This document shows positions 34,555 to 44,348 of a DNA stretch of 64,000 bases, piece by piece. Under the pieces are notes generated by a model that searched no databases, was not told where the DNA came from, and worked only from the letters and a program-made list of their open reading frames with translations. The translations under genes were made by a program, and so were the position numbers. Positions within the stretch are counted from its first letter, which is position 1, and the number at the start of each line of letters is the position of its first letter. The stretch comes from CAYWPG01 sp964460035 (GTDB lineage: Bacteria > Pseudomonadota > Gammaproteobacteria > Nitrococcales > AK92), in assembly GCA_964460035.1 (NCBI GenBank), contig CAYWPG010000011.1, positions 1 through 64,000 on the forward strand, read 5' to 3'.

Positions 34555-35277
34555 GTCTCGAGCGGCCTTGAGCCTGCCGTCCTCCAGCACCAGAACGCGA
34601 TCCATTCTCTTCGCCAGGGTCATGTCGTGAGTCACCATGACCACGCTGGTGGCGAATGCGCGGTTGAGGTCTCGCATAAGCTCGAACACCCGTTCCGCGG
34701 TCTGCCGATCTAGATTGCCGGTGGGTTCATCGGCAAGAATGCACTTGGGGTTCGTTACCAGCGCCCGAGCTATTGCCACACGCTGGCGCTCGCCGCCCGA
34801 CAGCTCCGAAGGCTTGTGCGCGAACCGCTGCTTTAGCCCGACCCGGTCCAGCATGTTCAGCGCCGCCCCCCTGGCGCTCTGCGGCGACTGGCCCCGGATC
34901 AACAGCGGCATGGCGACATTCTCCAGCGCCGTAAACTCCGGTAGCAAGTGATGGAACTGGTACACGAACCCCAGCGCGCGGTTACGCAACAAGCCTCGCT
35001 CGCGCTCCCCCAGGAGGTGTATCTCGTGCCCGTCTATCCACACTTCCCCTGCCACGGGCCGTTCCAGACCGCCCAGCAAATGCAGCAACGTGCTCTTGCC
35101 CGAGCCCGAACGGCCGACGATAGCGACTTGTTCACCGGCGCGCACCCTCAGGTCGACCCCTGCCAGCACGTCAACGCGCAGCGGCCCTTCGACAAACCGC
35201 ATCTGCAGCCCCGCGCAGCGAACAACGTCGGAGGCCGCCGTTGAGCTGGACTTGTTCATTGCAACCGACCTACTCAT
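34549..35277 (-). CDS. lolD: Lipoprotein-releasing ABC transporter ATPase
   Basis: A 242-residue ATPase of LolCDE, which extracts outer-membrane lipoproteins from the inner membrane and hands them to LolA. Walker A AIVGRSGSGKSTLLHLLGGL, the LGFVYQFHHLLPEFTALENV segment typical of LolD, signature ELSGGERQRVAIARALV, Walker B ILADEPTGNLD. The start overlaps the lolC stop by 8 bases; an alternative ATG lies six codons in (35259). Only one LolC/E-type permease is encoded here. Confidence 0.93.
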   Translation of the reverse strand: MSRSVAMNKSSSTAASDVVRCAGLQMRFVEGPLRVDVLAGVDLRVRAGEQVAIVGRSGSGKSTLLHLLGGLERPVAGEVWIDGHEIHLLGERERGLLRNRALGFVYQFHHLLPEFTALENVAMPLLIRGQSPQSARGAALNMLDRVGLKQRFAHKPSELSGGERQRVAIARALVTNPKCILADEPTGNLDRQTAERVFELMRDLNRAFATSVVMVTHDMTLAKRMDRVLVLEDGRLKAARDL

Positions 35278-36517
35278 AGCGCAGTGCCTCCGCCGGCGCC
35301 GTGCGCGATGCTCGCCAGGCCGGATACAGAGTCGCTACCAACGACAAGATCAGGGCTACGACCGTGATCCGACTTACATCGCTCCAGCGCAGCTCCGAGG
35401 GCAGCTCGCTGATGTGATAGACGTCGGCCGGAAGGAACTGGATGCCGAAAAAGCTCTCGATAGCCGGCACCAAAGTATCGACGTTAAGCGCCAAAGCGAT
35501 ACCGCCGGCTACTCCCAGCAATGTACCGGTCACACCGATCACCGTACCTTGCACGATAAATATGCCCATCACACTGCCGGGGCTGATGCCCAGGGTGCGA
35601 AGAATGGCGATATCGGCTTGCTTGTCGGTAACGACCATCACCAGTGTGGAAACGATATTGAACGCTGCCACGGCCACGATCAGCGTGAGAATGATGAACA
35701 TCACCATTTTCTCGGTACGCACTGCCTGGAAGAAGTTGAAGTGCTGCATGGTCCAGTCTCGCACCCGGTATACGCCGCTAAGATCCTGCGCAACCTCGTG
35801 TGCCAGCCAAGGAGCGGCCATCAGATCGTCGAACCGCAGCCGCACCCCGCTCACCTCCTCGCCAGTGCGGAACAGCCGCGCCGCATCCTCCATGTGCACC
35901 ATGGCCAGCGTGCGATCGAACTCGTACATACCGACACTGACGATACCCGCCACAGTGAAGCGGCGGATCCGCGGCATTACCCCGGCAACGCTGACTCGTG
36001 CTTCCGGGCTGACCACCGTGATTACATCGCCAGGCTCCACACGGAGCTGCGTGGCCAGTTCGATCCCGAGCACGATGTTGAACTGGCCACTGACCAAAGC
36101 ATCCATACTCCCGCTCACGAACCGATCGGGCACCTCCGACACCTGCCCTTCCAGCTCCGGCAGCACGCCACGGATCAGCCCGCCGCTGACGCGCCCGCCG
36201 TGCGTCAGCATGACTTCGCCGGTCACGAACGGCGCAGCCCCCAGTACCCGCGGATGCTCCAGCGCCCGGCTCACTACGCGAGGCCAGTCGCGTACGTACC
36301 CGGCAGGGCCGGTTACCGTGGCATGCGACACCATGCTCAGAATGCGCTCACGCACCTGGGTTTCGAAACCGTTCATCACCGACAGCACAGTGATCAGCGC
36401 GGTCACCCCAAGGGCTATGCCCGCTATGGATATCGCCGAGATGAAAGACACGAAATGGTTGCGTCGCTTGGAGCGCGTATAGCGCAGGCCGATAAAGAGC
36501 TCTATAGGTTTGAACAT
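35270..36517 (-). CDS. lolC: Lipoprotein-releasing ABC transporter permease (LolC/LolE family)
   Basis: A 415-residue permease with one N-terminal transmembrane helix, a large periplasmic domain and three C-terminal helices, the FtsX/MacB-type fold. N-terminal FIGLRYTRSKRRNHFVSFIS followed by a first helix, then DWTMQHFNFFQAVRTEKMVM before the second helix and ADIAILRTLGISPGSVMGIF are LolC/E signatures. Pseudomonas has separate lolC and lolE around lolD. Here only this copy is seen, so the transporter may be a homodimeric LolF-type, or a second permease gene lies elsewhere. Confidence 0.92.
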   Translation of the reverse strand: MFKPIELFIGLRYTRSKRRNHFVSFISAISIAGIALGVTALITVLSVMNGFETQVRERILSMVSHATVTGPAGYVRDWPRVVSRALEHPRVLGAAPFVTGEVMLTHGGRVSGGLIRGVLPELEGQVSEVPDRFVSGSMDALVSGQFNIVLGIELATQLRVEPGDVITVVSPEARVSVAGVMPRIRRFTVAGIVSVGMYEFDRTLAMVHMEDAARLFRTGEEVSGVRLRFDDLMAAPWLAHEVAQDLSGVYRVRDWTMQHFNFFQAVRTEKMVMFIILTLIVAVAAFNIVSTLVMVVTDKQADIAILRTLGISPGSVMGIFIVQGTVIGVTGTLLGVAGGIALALNVDTLVPAIESFFGIQFLPADVYHISELPSELRWSDVSRITVVALILSLVATLYPAWRASRTAPAEALRYE

Positions 36518-36707
36518 GATCTGGGTACAGCGATCCTTATGGCGGGACGAGCGCGACGTGCCAAGCCTAGCGGAAATCGGCGTCCAATGACACTACAGCG
36601 CGCTCGATACGACCGCTGCGTAGACCCGTCTCCTGGGCAGGCATCGCGTTTTCATCATGCACCGCCAATGCTATATTGAATGCGTGTCCGACATGGAGCA
36701 GGAATGG

Positions 36708-36989
36708 ATGAGAGGATTCTCGCGCGCACTCGCCTTGACGGCACTGTTAGTGGCACCTATCGGTCATGCCGACATCCTTTTGATCCAGGCGATCGAGCGC
36801 GACCAGCAGTTGCAACAAGAACGTCCGCGGCGGGGCTCTAGCATGGAGGCGGTCGGACGCAGCTTCGGCACTCCGGAGCAAGTACTTCCCGCTGTTGGGG
36901 AACCTCCGATCACGCGCTGGGTCTATCCCGATTTCACTGTCGTGTTCGAGCACGACAAAGTGATTCACACCGTTACCCGTCGTCAATAA
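36708..36989 (+). CDS. Small exported protein with a BamE-like fold
   Basis: About 93 residues. The start at 36708 is preceded by AGGA and gives a signal peptide (RGFSRALALTALLVAPIGHA) ending near residue 21; the frame is open further upstream to 36657. The mature part has the pattern SMEAVGRSFGTPEQV and PPITRWVYPDFTVVFEHDKV, which resembles the SmpA/OmlA (BamE)-type two-layer fold, where a Gly-x-Pro turn is followed by a Trp-x-Tyr strand. No lipobox cysteine is seen, so it is probably periplasmic. I do not know its function. It ends 9 bases before aguA and may be cotranscribed. Confidence 0.75.
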   Translation: MRGFSRALALTALLVAPIGHADILLIQAIERDQQLQQERPRRGSSMEAVGRSFGTPEQVLPAVGEPPITRWVYPDFTVVFEHDKVIHTVTRRQ

Positions 36990-36998
36990 TCGAACTCT

Positions 36999-38093
36999 AT
37001 GCTGAATCCTTTGCGTACGCGGGCGCGCGTCCGTCTGCCCGCCGAATGGGAGCGCCAGGCCGGCGTCATGCTCACCTGGCCCCATGCCGGCGGCGACTGG
37101 GGCGATAGCCTGGAGGCAGCACATGCCGACTTTGTCGCATTGGCTGCCAACATCGCTCGCTTCCAGCCCCTAGTCATCGCATGTGCCGATCAGGCACTGG
37201 CCGAGCACATCGAAACCGATCTCAAGGGCGTGGGCATCGAACGCGGGCAGTTTGCGTTGGTCATCTGCCCGTCCAACGACGTGTGGGCGCGTGACCACGG
37301 CCCTTTGACCGTTTACAAGGAAGAACAGGGCCGGCCCCTGCTGCTGGATTTCGGATTCAACGGCTGGGGTGGCAAGTACGCTCACGATCTGGACGATCAG
37401 GTGACGCGCCGCTTGCATGCCGCCGGTGTCTTCGGCAGCGTGGGGTATCGTCGTATCGACTGGATTCTCGAAGGTGGCAGCATAGACACCGATGGCCAAG
37501 GTACCGTCCTGACCACGGCCAGCTGCGTGCTCACCGCCACTCGCAATCCCGGCATCACCCGCGCACAGGTCGAGTTGCAGTTCCAACAGCAGCTGGGCGC
37601 CGAGCGTACGCTATGGCTGGAGCACGGCGAACTCGAAGGCGATGACACCGATGGGCACGTCGACATGCTCGCTCGGTTTGCGGATGCTCGCACCATCGTC
37701 TATCAGGCTTGCGACGATACCGGCGATGCGCATCACGCGCCGCTGGCACGCATGCGGGCCGAACTGGAGAGCCTTCGCACGCCCGAAGGCGAACCCTACC
37801 GGCTGCTGCCCCTGCCCTGGCCTCGTGCCAGGCACGCTCCTGACGGCCACCGCTTGCCGCTGAGCTATGCCAACTTTCTGATCATCAACGACGCCGTTCT
37901 GGTTCCACAGTACCAGGACGCTGCGGACACCGCCGCGCTGGACGTGTTGCGCGAGGCATTCCCCGATCGCGAGGTCATCGGTACGCCTGCCTTGGCGCTG
38001 ATCGGCCAGCATGGCAGCGTGCATTGCGTAACCATGCAGATCCCTTGGGGAGTTGCGCTGCCCGCCCTGGGACAGACGGTCGTAGCGGCGTAG
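36999..38093 (+). CDS. aguA: Agmatine deiminase
   Basis: A 364-residue enzyme of the peptidyl-arginine-deiminase-like family that converts agmatine to N-carbamoylputrescine. The catalytic Cys is in IGQHGSVHCVTMQIPWG near the C-terminus; conserved substrate blocks are VWARDHGPLTVY, LEGGSIDTDGQGTVLTT and TDGHVDMLARFADA. The start codon has a poor ribosome-binding site, which may mean coupling to the small gene just upstream. The next enzyme of the pathway, aguB, follows after 40 bases, so the pair makes putrescine from agmatine without releasing urea. Confidence 0.94.
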   Translation: MLNPLRTRARVRLPAEWERQAGVMLTWPHAGGDWGDSLEAAHADFVALAANIARFQPLVIACADQALAEHIETDLKGVGIERGQFALVICPSNDVWARDHGPLTVYKEEQGRPLLLDFGFNGWGGKYAHDLDDQVTRRLHAAGVFGSVGYRRIDWILEGGSIDTDGQGTVLTTASCVLTATRNPGITRAQVELQFQQQLGAERTLWLEHGELEGDDTDGHVDMLARFADARTIVYQACDDTGDAHHAPLARMRAELESLRTPEGEPYRLLPLPWPRARHAPDGHRLPLSYANFLIINDAVLVPQYQDAADTAALDVLREAFPDREVIGTPALALIGQHGSVHCVTMQIPWGVALPALGQTVVAA

Positions 38094-38133
38094 AATACGC
38101 ACCCTTGCGAACAATTCACCAGGAGATCGCCCC

Positions 38134-39021
38134 ATGAACGACATTCTCCGTGTCGGTTTGGTTCAACATGCCTGCGGCGACGATCTACACGCCAATCTCG
38201 AACGCAGCCTCGCCGGAATCGCCGAAGCGGCACGCGAGGGCGCTAAACTGGTGATGCTGCAAGAGCTGCATCGCAGCCGCTACTTCTGCCAGCAAGAACA
38301 CCCCGACTTGTTCGATCTTGCCGAACCCATTCCCGGGCCCAGCACCGAGGTGCTGGCGGCGGCGGCGCGAGAGCATGGCGTGGTAGTCGTCGGTTCTCTG
38401 TTCGAGCGGCGGGCACCCGGCCTGTATCACAACACGGCAGTGGTATTGGATGCCGACGGCCGGCTCGCCGGGCGCTACCGGAAGATGCATATTCCCGACG
38501 ATCCGGGCTTCTACGAGAAGTTCTACTTCACCCCTGGCGATCTAGGCTTTCAGCCGATAGAGACTTCCGTGGGCCGCCTCGGCTTGCTGGTGTGCTGGGA
38601 TCAATGGTTTCCGGAAGCGGCGCGCCTAATGGCGCTGGCCGGTGCGGAGCTGCTGCTCTACCCCACCGCCATTGGCTGGGATCCCAGGGATGACGAGGCC
38701 GAGCGCGAGCGCCAACGCGACGCCTGGATCACCGTTCAACGCGGTCATGCCATTGCCAATGGCCTGCCGGTGCTGGCCTGCAACCGTACGGGTTACGAGC
38801 CCGATCCCACCGGCGCCACCGAAGGCATCGATTTCTGGGGCAGCAGTTTCGTGGCGGGTCCGCAAGGCGAGTTCCTGGCGTTGGCCGCCACCGACCGTGA
38901 GCAAGTACTGATCGCCGATATCGATCGCAGCCGCAGCGAAACGGTACGACGGATTTGGCCGTTCCTGCGCGATCGGCGCATCGGCGACTACGACGAACTG
39001 CTACGCCTCTATCGCGATTAG
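38134..39021 (+). CDS. aguB: N-carbamoylputrescine amidohydrolase
   Basis: A 295-residue nitrilase-superfamily enzyme that hydrolyses N-carbamoylputrescine to putrescine, ammonia and carbon dioxide. The Glu-Lys-Cys triad is seen in MLQELHRSRYF, YRKMHIPDDPGFYEKFYF and LVCWDQWFPEAARLM. These segments are specific to the AguB subgroup. AGGAG lies 8 bases before the ATG. It follows aguA and precedes the DAHP synthase by 12 bases, so all three may share a transcript. Confidence 0.95.
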   Translation: MNDILRVGLVQHACGDDLHANLERSLAGIAEAAREGAKLVMLQELHRSRYFCQQEHPDLFDLAEPIPGPSTEVLAAAAREHGVVVVGSLFERRAPGLYHNTAVVLDADGRLAGRYRKMHIPDDPGFYEKFYFTPGDLGFQPIETSVGRLGLLVCWDQWFPEAARLMALAGAELLLYPTAIGWDPRDDEAERERQRDAWITVQRGHAIANGLPVLACNRTGYEPDPTGATEGIDFWGSSFVAGPQGEFLALAATDREQVLIADIDRSRSETVRRIWPFLRDRRIGDYDELLRLYRD

Positions 39022-39033
39022 GGAACCAACGCC

Positions 39034-40176
39034 ATGATCCTCATCCTCGCTCCGGACACCGATACCAACAGTGCCGACTACCAGCAGCTGATGGCCCACC
39101 TGGGCCAGTTGCCCGGGGTCTCGGCACGCGTTCACAGCGTCAGCGGCGCGCAGCAGGTGCTCACTGAGATTTATCTGATCGGCGACACCAGCTCGCTCGA
39201 CATCGACGACATGGCGGCCCTGCCTTGCGTGGAGCGGGTGGTTCGCGTATCGCAGGAATACCGCATCCTCGGACGGCACAAAGATCGCACGCGCAGCAGC
39301 GTCTTTCACTATAACGGCGTCGAGTTCAGCCAGGACAATCTGAACATCTTCGCCGGCTTATGCGCGGTCGACACCCGCGAGCACGTCGAGTTGATGATGC
39401 GCACCCTGCAGCAGCACGGCCAGGTCTGTACCCGCATGGGCGCGTACAAGCCGCGCACCAGCCCCTACGCTTTCCAGGGCCATGGCAAGGCTTGCCTGCC
39501 GTACGTATTCGAGCTGGCCGGCAAATACGGGATCAGGGTGATCGCGATGGAAGTCACGCACGAGAGCCACATAGACGAGATTCGCGAGGCTCTCGCGCAG
39601 ACGGGCTCGCCTACCGGCGTGATGCTGCAGATCGGCACCCGGAACACGCAAAACTTCGAACTTCTGAAAGCGGTTGGCCGCCAACAGGAGTTCCCGGTAC
39701 TGCTCAAGCGCGGCTTCGGCATCACCTTGGAAGAGTCCCTCAACGCGGCCGAGTATCTCGCCAGCGAAGGCAACAGCCGGGTGGTATTCGGGCTGCGGGG
39801 CATGAAGAGCAATCTGGGCGATCCGCATCGCAACTTCGTAGACTTCGCGCACATCCCGGTGGTCAAGCGGCTCACGCGCATGCCGGTCTGCATAGACCCC
39901 TCCCACTCGGTGGGGCTGCGGGCCGAGGCCCCGGACCACATCCCGGATCTGATGCATGCGGCGGCGCAAGGCGTCATCGCGGGAGCGAACATGATCCTAG
40001 TGGACTTTCACCCTAATCCTGCACAAGCGCTGGTGGACGGTCCGCAGGCATTGCGCTTGGAAGAGTTGCCCTGGTTCCTGGACGACATGCAGATCGCAAG
40101 GGAAGCCTACGAGCGGCGCCGCGCGCGGGCCGAGAAGCATGTAGCTTCGCAACATCCGGCCGAATCCGAGCAGTAA
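39034..40176 (+). CDS. 3-deoxy-7-phosphoheptulonate synthase, type I-beta
   Basis: A 380-residue DAHP synthase, the first step of aromatic amino-acid synthesis from phosphoenolpyruvate and erythrose-4-phosphate. The N-terminal 85 residues form the ferredoxin-like regulatory domain of the beta subclass; the barrel contains RMGAYKPRTSPYAFQG, VLLKRGFGITLEESLNAAEY and CIDPSHSVGLRAEA. The metal and substrate residues look intact. It lies between aguB and mfd with short gaps (12 and 10 bases). It could be confused with KDO-8-phosphate or sialate synthases, but the N-terminal domain and RMGAYKPRTSPY motif favour DAHP synthase. Confidence 0.9.
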   Translation: MILILAPDTDTNSADYQQLMAHLGQLPGVSARVHSVSGAQQVLTEIYLIGDTSSLDIDDMAALPCVERVVRVSQEYRILGRHKDRTRSSVFHYNGVEFSQDNLNIFAGLCAVDTREHVELMMRTLQQHGQVCTRMGAYKPRTSPYAFQGHGKACLPYVFELAGKYGIRVIAMEVTHESHIDEIREALAQTGSPTGVMLQIGTRNTQNFELLKAVGRQQEFPVLLKRGFGITLEESLNAAEYLASEGNSRVVFGLRGMKSNLGDPHRNFVDFAHIPVVKRLTRMPVCIDPSHSVGLRAEAPDHIPDLMHAAAQGVIAGANMILVDFHPNPAQALVDGPQALRLEELPWFLDDMQIAREAYERRRARAEKHVASQHPAESEQ

Positions 40177-40186
40177 CTTGCATCTG

Positions 40187-43100
40187 ATGTCCGACGACAG
40201 CTTCATCCTCACGCCGCCGCTACCGCGCAAGCCAGGCGAACGCCTGCATTGGCACGACCTGCCCGGAGCCAGCCGCGCGCTGGCTCTGGTCAATGCCGCC
40301 CGCCAACACGGCGGACTGGTCCTGGTGGTGGTCGACAGCTCGCAGGCCGCGCAGCAACTCAAGACCGAGCTGGAGTTCTTCGCCGGCGGCAACGGCATAG
40401 ACAGTCTGATCCTCCCGGATTGGGAGACGCTGCCTTACGATGTCTTCTCGCCTCATCAGGACATCGTCTCCGAGCGCCTGGCCACCTTGTACGATTTGCC
40501 GCAAAGGCGTAGCGGCATTCTCATCGTACCGGTGGCCACCTTACTGCAGCGTCTTCCCCCGCCGGATTATCTGCTGACCACCGCACTGCTGCTGAAGCGG
40601 GGCGACAGCCTGGACCTGGACAGCTTGCGCAGTCGGCTCGAGCGCGCGGGCTACCGTCATGTTTCCGAAGTCATGGAACATGGCGAATTCGCGGTGCGCG
40701 GCTCGCTGATCGACCTCTACCCCATGGGTAGCGAGCTGCCCTATCGCATCGATCTGTTTGACGACGAAGTCGATTCCATCCGCATCTTCGACCCCGAGAC
40801 GCAGCTCAGCCGCGATCAGGTCGACGGAATCGACCTGTTGCCGGCCCGGGAATTTCCCACTGACGAAGCAGGAGTAACTCGGTTTCGCCAAGCCTTCCGG
40901 GCCACCTTCGAAGGTGACCCGCAGCGCAGCCTCATATATAGGGAGGTAAGCGCCGGACGCATGCCCAACGGCATCGAGTACTATCTGCCACTGTTCTTCG
41001 ATGCCACAGCCGACCTTTTCGATTATCTGCCCGCTGACACCCTCGCGGTACGCATAGGCGCGGTAGATATCCAGGCCGAAGCCATGTGGCAGCAGATCGG
41101 GAACCGCTACGAGCAACGCCGGCACGATGTGGAGCGGCCGCTGCTGCCTCCGCGCCTGCTTTATCTGAGCATCGACGAGGTACGGGCGAGGCTCAACCAG
41201 TTGCGCCAGATACTGTGCCTCGATCAAGCCTTGCCCGAATCGCCCTCCGCGCGCGATATCAGCTTCGCGGTCCAGGCATTGCCTGACCTTCGCCTGGCAT
41301 CGCAAGCTCAGGTTCCAAGTGAGAAGCTGGAGCGCTTTCTCGCCGAGTTCGATGGTCGTGTGCTGCTGATCGCCGAAACGGCCGGCCGCCGCGAGGCCTT
41401 ATTCGAGCGTCTCGCCCGCCGCGGCATACAGCCGCAACTGTTCGAAAGCTGGCAGGCCTTCTACACCAGCGACGCCGCGCTAGGGCTGGCGGTCGCGCCC
41501 ATCGAAGGCGGAGCGGTGCTTTCCGCGCCCCCATTGGCGCTGATTCCGGAAACGCATCTGTACGGCGAGCGAGTAGTCCAGCAACGTCGCCGCCAACGCG
41601 GCTCCAACCGCGACACCGACGCCATCATTCGCGATCTGACCGACCTGCGGCTGGGCGCGCCCGTGGTCCACGAAGAGCACGGCGTTGGCCGCTATCAAGG
41701 GCTGCAGACCCTAGAGGTAGGCGGCGTTCAGACCGAATTCCTGACGCTGCAGTACGCTAACGACGCCAAGCTCTACGTTCCGGTTTCCTCGCTGCATCTG
41801 ATATCGCGCTATACCGGTGCCGACGGCGACTCCGCGCCGCTACACCGGCTGGGCAGCGACCAATGGGAAAAGGCCAAACGTCGCGCGGCCGAGCGCGCTC
41901 GCGATGTGGCGGCGGAACTGCTGGACATTTACGCCCGGCGCGAAGCGCGCAAAGGTCATGCCTATCGCTGGGGCGAAGCCGACTATCAGGCCTTTGCCGC
42001 TGCCTTCCCCTTCGAGGAAACGCCAGATCAGGAAAACGCCATCAATGCCGTACTCGCGGATCTGCGTTCCGAAAGGCCTATGGATCGCGTGGTCTGCGGC
42101 GATGTGGGCTTCGGCAAGACCGAAGTGGCGATGCGCGCCGCCTTCGTGGGGGTGCAAGCCGGCCGTCAGGTGGCGGTCATGGTGCCCACCACGCTACTCG
42201 CCCAGCAGCATTACCAGAATTTCCGCGACCGCTTCGCCGACTGGCCGGTGCGTATAGAGGTGCTGTCGCGTTTTCGCGGCGCGAAGGAGCAGGACAAGAT
42301 TCTGGAGGATCTGGCCGCCGGCAAGGTAGACATTGTCGTCGGCACTCACAAGTTGCTCCAACCCAATGTCAGGTTCAAGAACCTGGGGCTGGTCATCATC
42401 GACGAGGAACACCGCTTTGGCGTGCGGCAAAAGGAGCGCTTCAAGAGCCTGCGCAGCAACGTCGACGTGTTGACGCTCACGGCCACCCCGATCCCGCGTA
42501 CCCTGAATCTCGCACTCGCCGGCCTGCGCGATCTCTCGATCATCGCAACGCCCCCGGCGCGCCGCCTGGCCGTTAAGACCTTCGTCAACGAGTGGAACGA
42601 TGCGCTGGTTCAGGAAGCCTGCCAACGCGAGCTCAAGCGTGGCGGCCAGGTGTACTTCCTGCACAACGACGTCGAGTCCATAGAGCGCGTCGCCCGGCAG
42701 CTCGAAGCCCTGGTGCCGGATGCACGTATCCGCATCGCCCATGGCCAGATGCGCGAGCGCGAGCTCGAACAGGTAATGCTGGATTTCTACCACCAGCGTT
42801 TCAACATCCTGGTCTGCACCACCATCATCGAAAGCGGCATCGACGTTCCTACGGCCAACACCATCATCATCAACCGGGCCGATCGTCTCGGACTCTCGCA
42901 ACTGCACCAGTTACGGGGCCGTGTGGGCCGCTCGCACCATCGCGCCTACGCCTACCTGATCGCGCCGCCCAAGCATGCGCTAACGCCGGAAGCGGCAAAG
43001 CGCCTGGAGGCGATTTCCTCGCTGGAAGACCTGGGCGTGGGTTTCGCTCTGGCCAGCCACGACTTGGAAATCCGCGGCGCTGGCGAGTTGCTGGGCGAAG

Positions 43101-43663
43101 AGCAGAGCGGACAGATTCAGGAAATCGGCTTCAATCTCTACTCCGAACTGCTCGAGCGCGCCGTGCGCGATCTGCAGGCCGGGAAGATCCCCTCGCTGGA
43201 ATCCATCTCCAGCGAGGCCACGGAGGTCGAGCTGCGTATACCCGCATTGCTGCCGGCCGACTACCTCCCGGACGTGCACACCCGCCTGGTACTGTACAAA
43301 CGCATAGCCAACGCGCCCGACAGCGACAGTCTGCGCGAGCTGCAGGTGGAGATGATCGACCGCTTCGGCCTATTGCCCGAGCCGGCCAAGAATCTGTTCC
43401 GTATCACGGAGCTTAAACTCAAGGCGCAACAGCTGGGAGTGCGTAAACTGGAAGCCGGTCCCAGCGGCGGCGCGCTCACGTTCGGCGACCGTCCGCAGAT
43501 CGACCCGGCCGTGGTGGTGCGCCTGATCCAGCAACAGCCCACGATCTACAGCCTGGATGGCCAGCAACGACTACGCTTCAAGGAAGATCTCGCCGATCCC
43601 GCGACCCGGGTGGCGAAGGTCGAGAAGTTGATGGAAACCCTCGCTCGACCGCAAGCGGCCTGA
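40187..43663 (+). CDS. mfd: Transcription-repair coupling factor
   Basis: About 1158 residues. Mfd removes RNA polymerase stalled at lesions and recruits UvrA. A UvrB-like N-terminal region begins at ASRALALVNAARQHGG, followed by the RNAP-interaction domain around VVHEEHGVGRYQGLQTLEV. The RecG-like motor has Walker A VVCGDVGFGKTEVAMRAAF, DEEH box LVIIDEEHRFGVRQKERF, TATPIPRTLN and RVGRSHHRAYAYLI, and the TRCF C-terminal domain ends the protein. The start at 40187 (ATG) is preferred to a TTG at 40178. The gene is followed by csiV, as in other gammaproteobacteria. Confidence 0.97.
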   Translation: MSDDSFILTPPLPRKPGERLHWHDLPGASRALALVNAARQHGGLVLVVVDSSQAAQQLKTELEFFAGGNGIDSLILPDWETLPYDVFSPHQDIVSERLATLYDLPQRRSGILIVPVATLLQRLPPPDYLLTTALLLKRGDSLDLDSLRSRLERAGYRHVSEVMEHGEFAVRGSLIDLYPMGSELPYRIDLFDDEVDSIRIFDPETQLSRDQVDGIDLLPAREFPTDEAGVTRFRQAFRATFEGDPQRSLIYREVSAGRMPNGIEYYLPLFFDATADLFDYLPADTLAVRIGAVDIQAEAMWQQIGNRYEQRRHDVERPLLPPRLLYLSIDEVRARLNQLRQILCLDQALPESPSARDISFAVQALPDLRLASQAQVPSEKLERFLAEFDGRVLLIAETAGRREALFERLARRGIQPQLFESWQAFYTSDAALGLAVAPIEGGAVLSAPPLALIPETHLYGERVVQQRRRQRGSNRDTDAIIRDLTDLRLGAPVVHEEHGVGRYQGLQTLEVGGVQTEFLTLQYANDAKLYVPVSSLHLISRYTGADGDSAPLHRLGSDQWEKAKRRAAERARDVAAELLDIYARREARKGHAYRWGEADYQAFAAAFPFEETPDQENAINAVLADLRSERPMDRVVCGDVGFGKTEVAMRAAFVGVQAGRQVAVMVPTTLLAQQHYQNFRDRFADWPVRIEVLSRFRGAKEQDKILEDLAAGKVDIVVGTHKLLQPNVRFKNLGLVIIDEEHRFGVRQKERFKSLRSNVDVLTLTATPIPRTLNLALAGLRDLSIIATPPARRLAVKTFVNEWNDALVQEACQRELKRGGQVYFLHNDVESIERVARQLEALVPDARIRIAHGQMRERELEQVMLDFYHQRFNILVCTTIIESGIDVPTANTIIINRADRLGLSQLHQLRGRVGRSHHRAYAYLIAPPKHALTPEAAKRLEAISSLEDLGVGFALASHDLEIRGAGELLGEEQSGQIQEIGFNLYSELLERAVRDLQAGKIPSLESISSEATEVELRIPALLPADYLPDVHTRLVLYKRIANAPDSDSLRELQVEMIDRFGLLPEPAKNLFRITELKLKAQQLGVRKLEAGPSGGALTFGDRPQIDPAVVVRLIQQQPTIYSLDGQQRLRFKEDLADPATRVAKVEKLMETLARPQAA

Positions 43664-43676
43664 TAGATTGACCGTC

Positions 43677-44348
43677 ATGAGAACCTTGAATAATCCGCTT
43701 CGTTACATCGCGCTGCTCTTGCTGATGCCCTCGCTGCTGCTGGCGCAGGAAGACGAGCGCACCTGGTACGACGTAGAAGTAATCGTCTTCGAACAACAGG
43801 AAGCCCGCGGACGCGATGCCGAGCGCTGGGACTCGGTGGCGCACTTGCCCGCGGCCGAGCAGGTAGCGCCCTTGCTTCCCGCTTCAGACGAACGCATCCC
43901 CTTCAGCCAGCTTCCCAGCAGCGCACTGAGGCTGCAAACTGTCTATCAGCAGCTGGAACGCGCCGCGCAGTATAAGCCGCTGCTTCACATCGGCTGGCGG
44001 CAACAGGGCCTGTCGCGCCAGGAAGCGCCTGCTGTTCCGATCCCTCGCGACTGGGACCGTGGGCACGGCAACGCCGACTCCGAACACGAGCACGCCGTGC
44101 TAGAGGAGACCCACATTCCACCGCTGTTCGGCTATGTGCGGCTCTACCGCGAACGTTTCCTGCATGTAGCGGTGGACCTGCGGTATCAGCGAACGACGGA
44201 GAACGTCGAGCAACAGTACCCTTATCTGGAGGGCCGCGAACCGGTGTTCGTGATGCGTCAACAGCGGCGCATGCGTAGCGGGGAATTGCACTACCTGGAT
44301 CATCCGGTGCTGGGCGTGCTGGTGCTGGTTACGCCTTCCGACGAGTAG
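43677..44348 (+). CDS. csiV: CsiV family peptidoglycan-binding protein
   Basis: About 223 residues. A signal peptide (residues 1-24, RYIALLLLMPSLLLAQ) precedes WYDVEVIVFEQQ, the family hallmark of CsiV (PF10972-type). The Shewanella and Vibrio CsiV is a periplasmic peptidoglycan-binding protein needed for D-amino-acid tolerance in Vibrio. FGYVRLYRERFLHVAVDLRY and the C-terminal MRSGELHYLDHPVLGVLVLV are characteristic. A TTG at 43668 opens the frame, but ATG at 43677 leaves a proper signal peptide. It is 13 bases after mfd, the conserved arrangement. Confidence 0.85.
   Translation: MRTLNNPLRYIALLLLMPSLLLAQEDERTWYDVEVIVFEQQEARGRDAERWDSVAHLPAAEQVAPLLPASDERIPFSQLPSSALRLQTVYQQLERAAQYKPLLHIGWRQQGLSRQEAPAVPIPRDWDRGHGNADSEHEHAVLEETHIPPLFGYVRLYRERFLHVAVDLRYQRTTENVEQQYPYLEGREPVFVMRQQRRMRSGELHYLDHPVLGVLVLVTPSDE

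Noticed and set aside
35090..36679. 529-residue plus-strand open frame
   Set aside because: Antisense to lolD and lolC, low complexity, rich in His, Gln and Arg as expected for a shadow.
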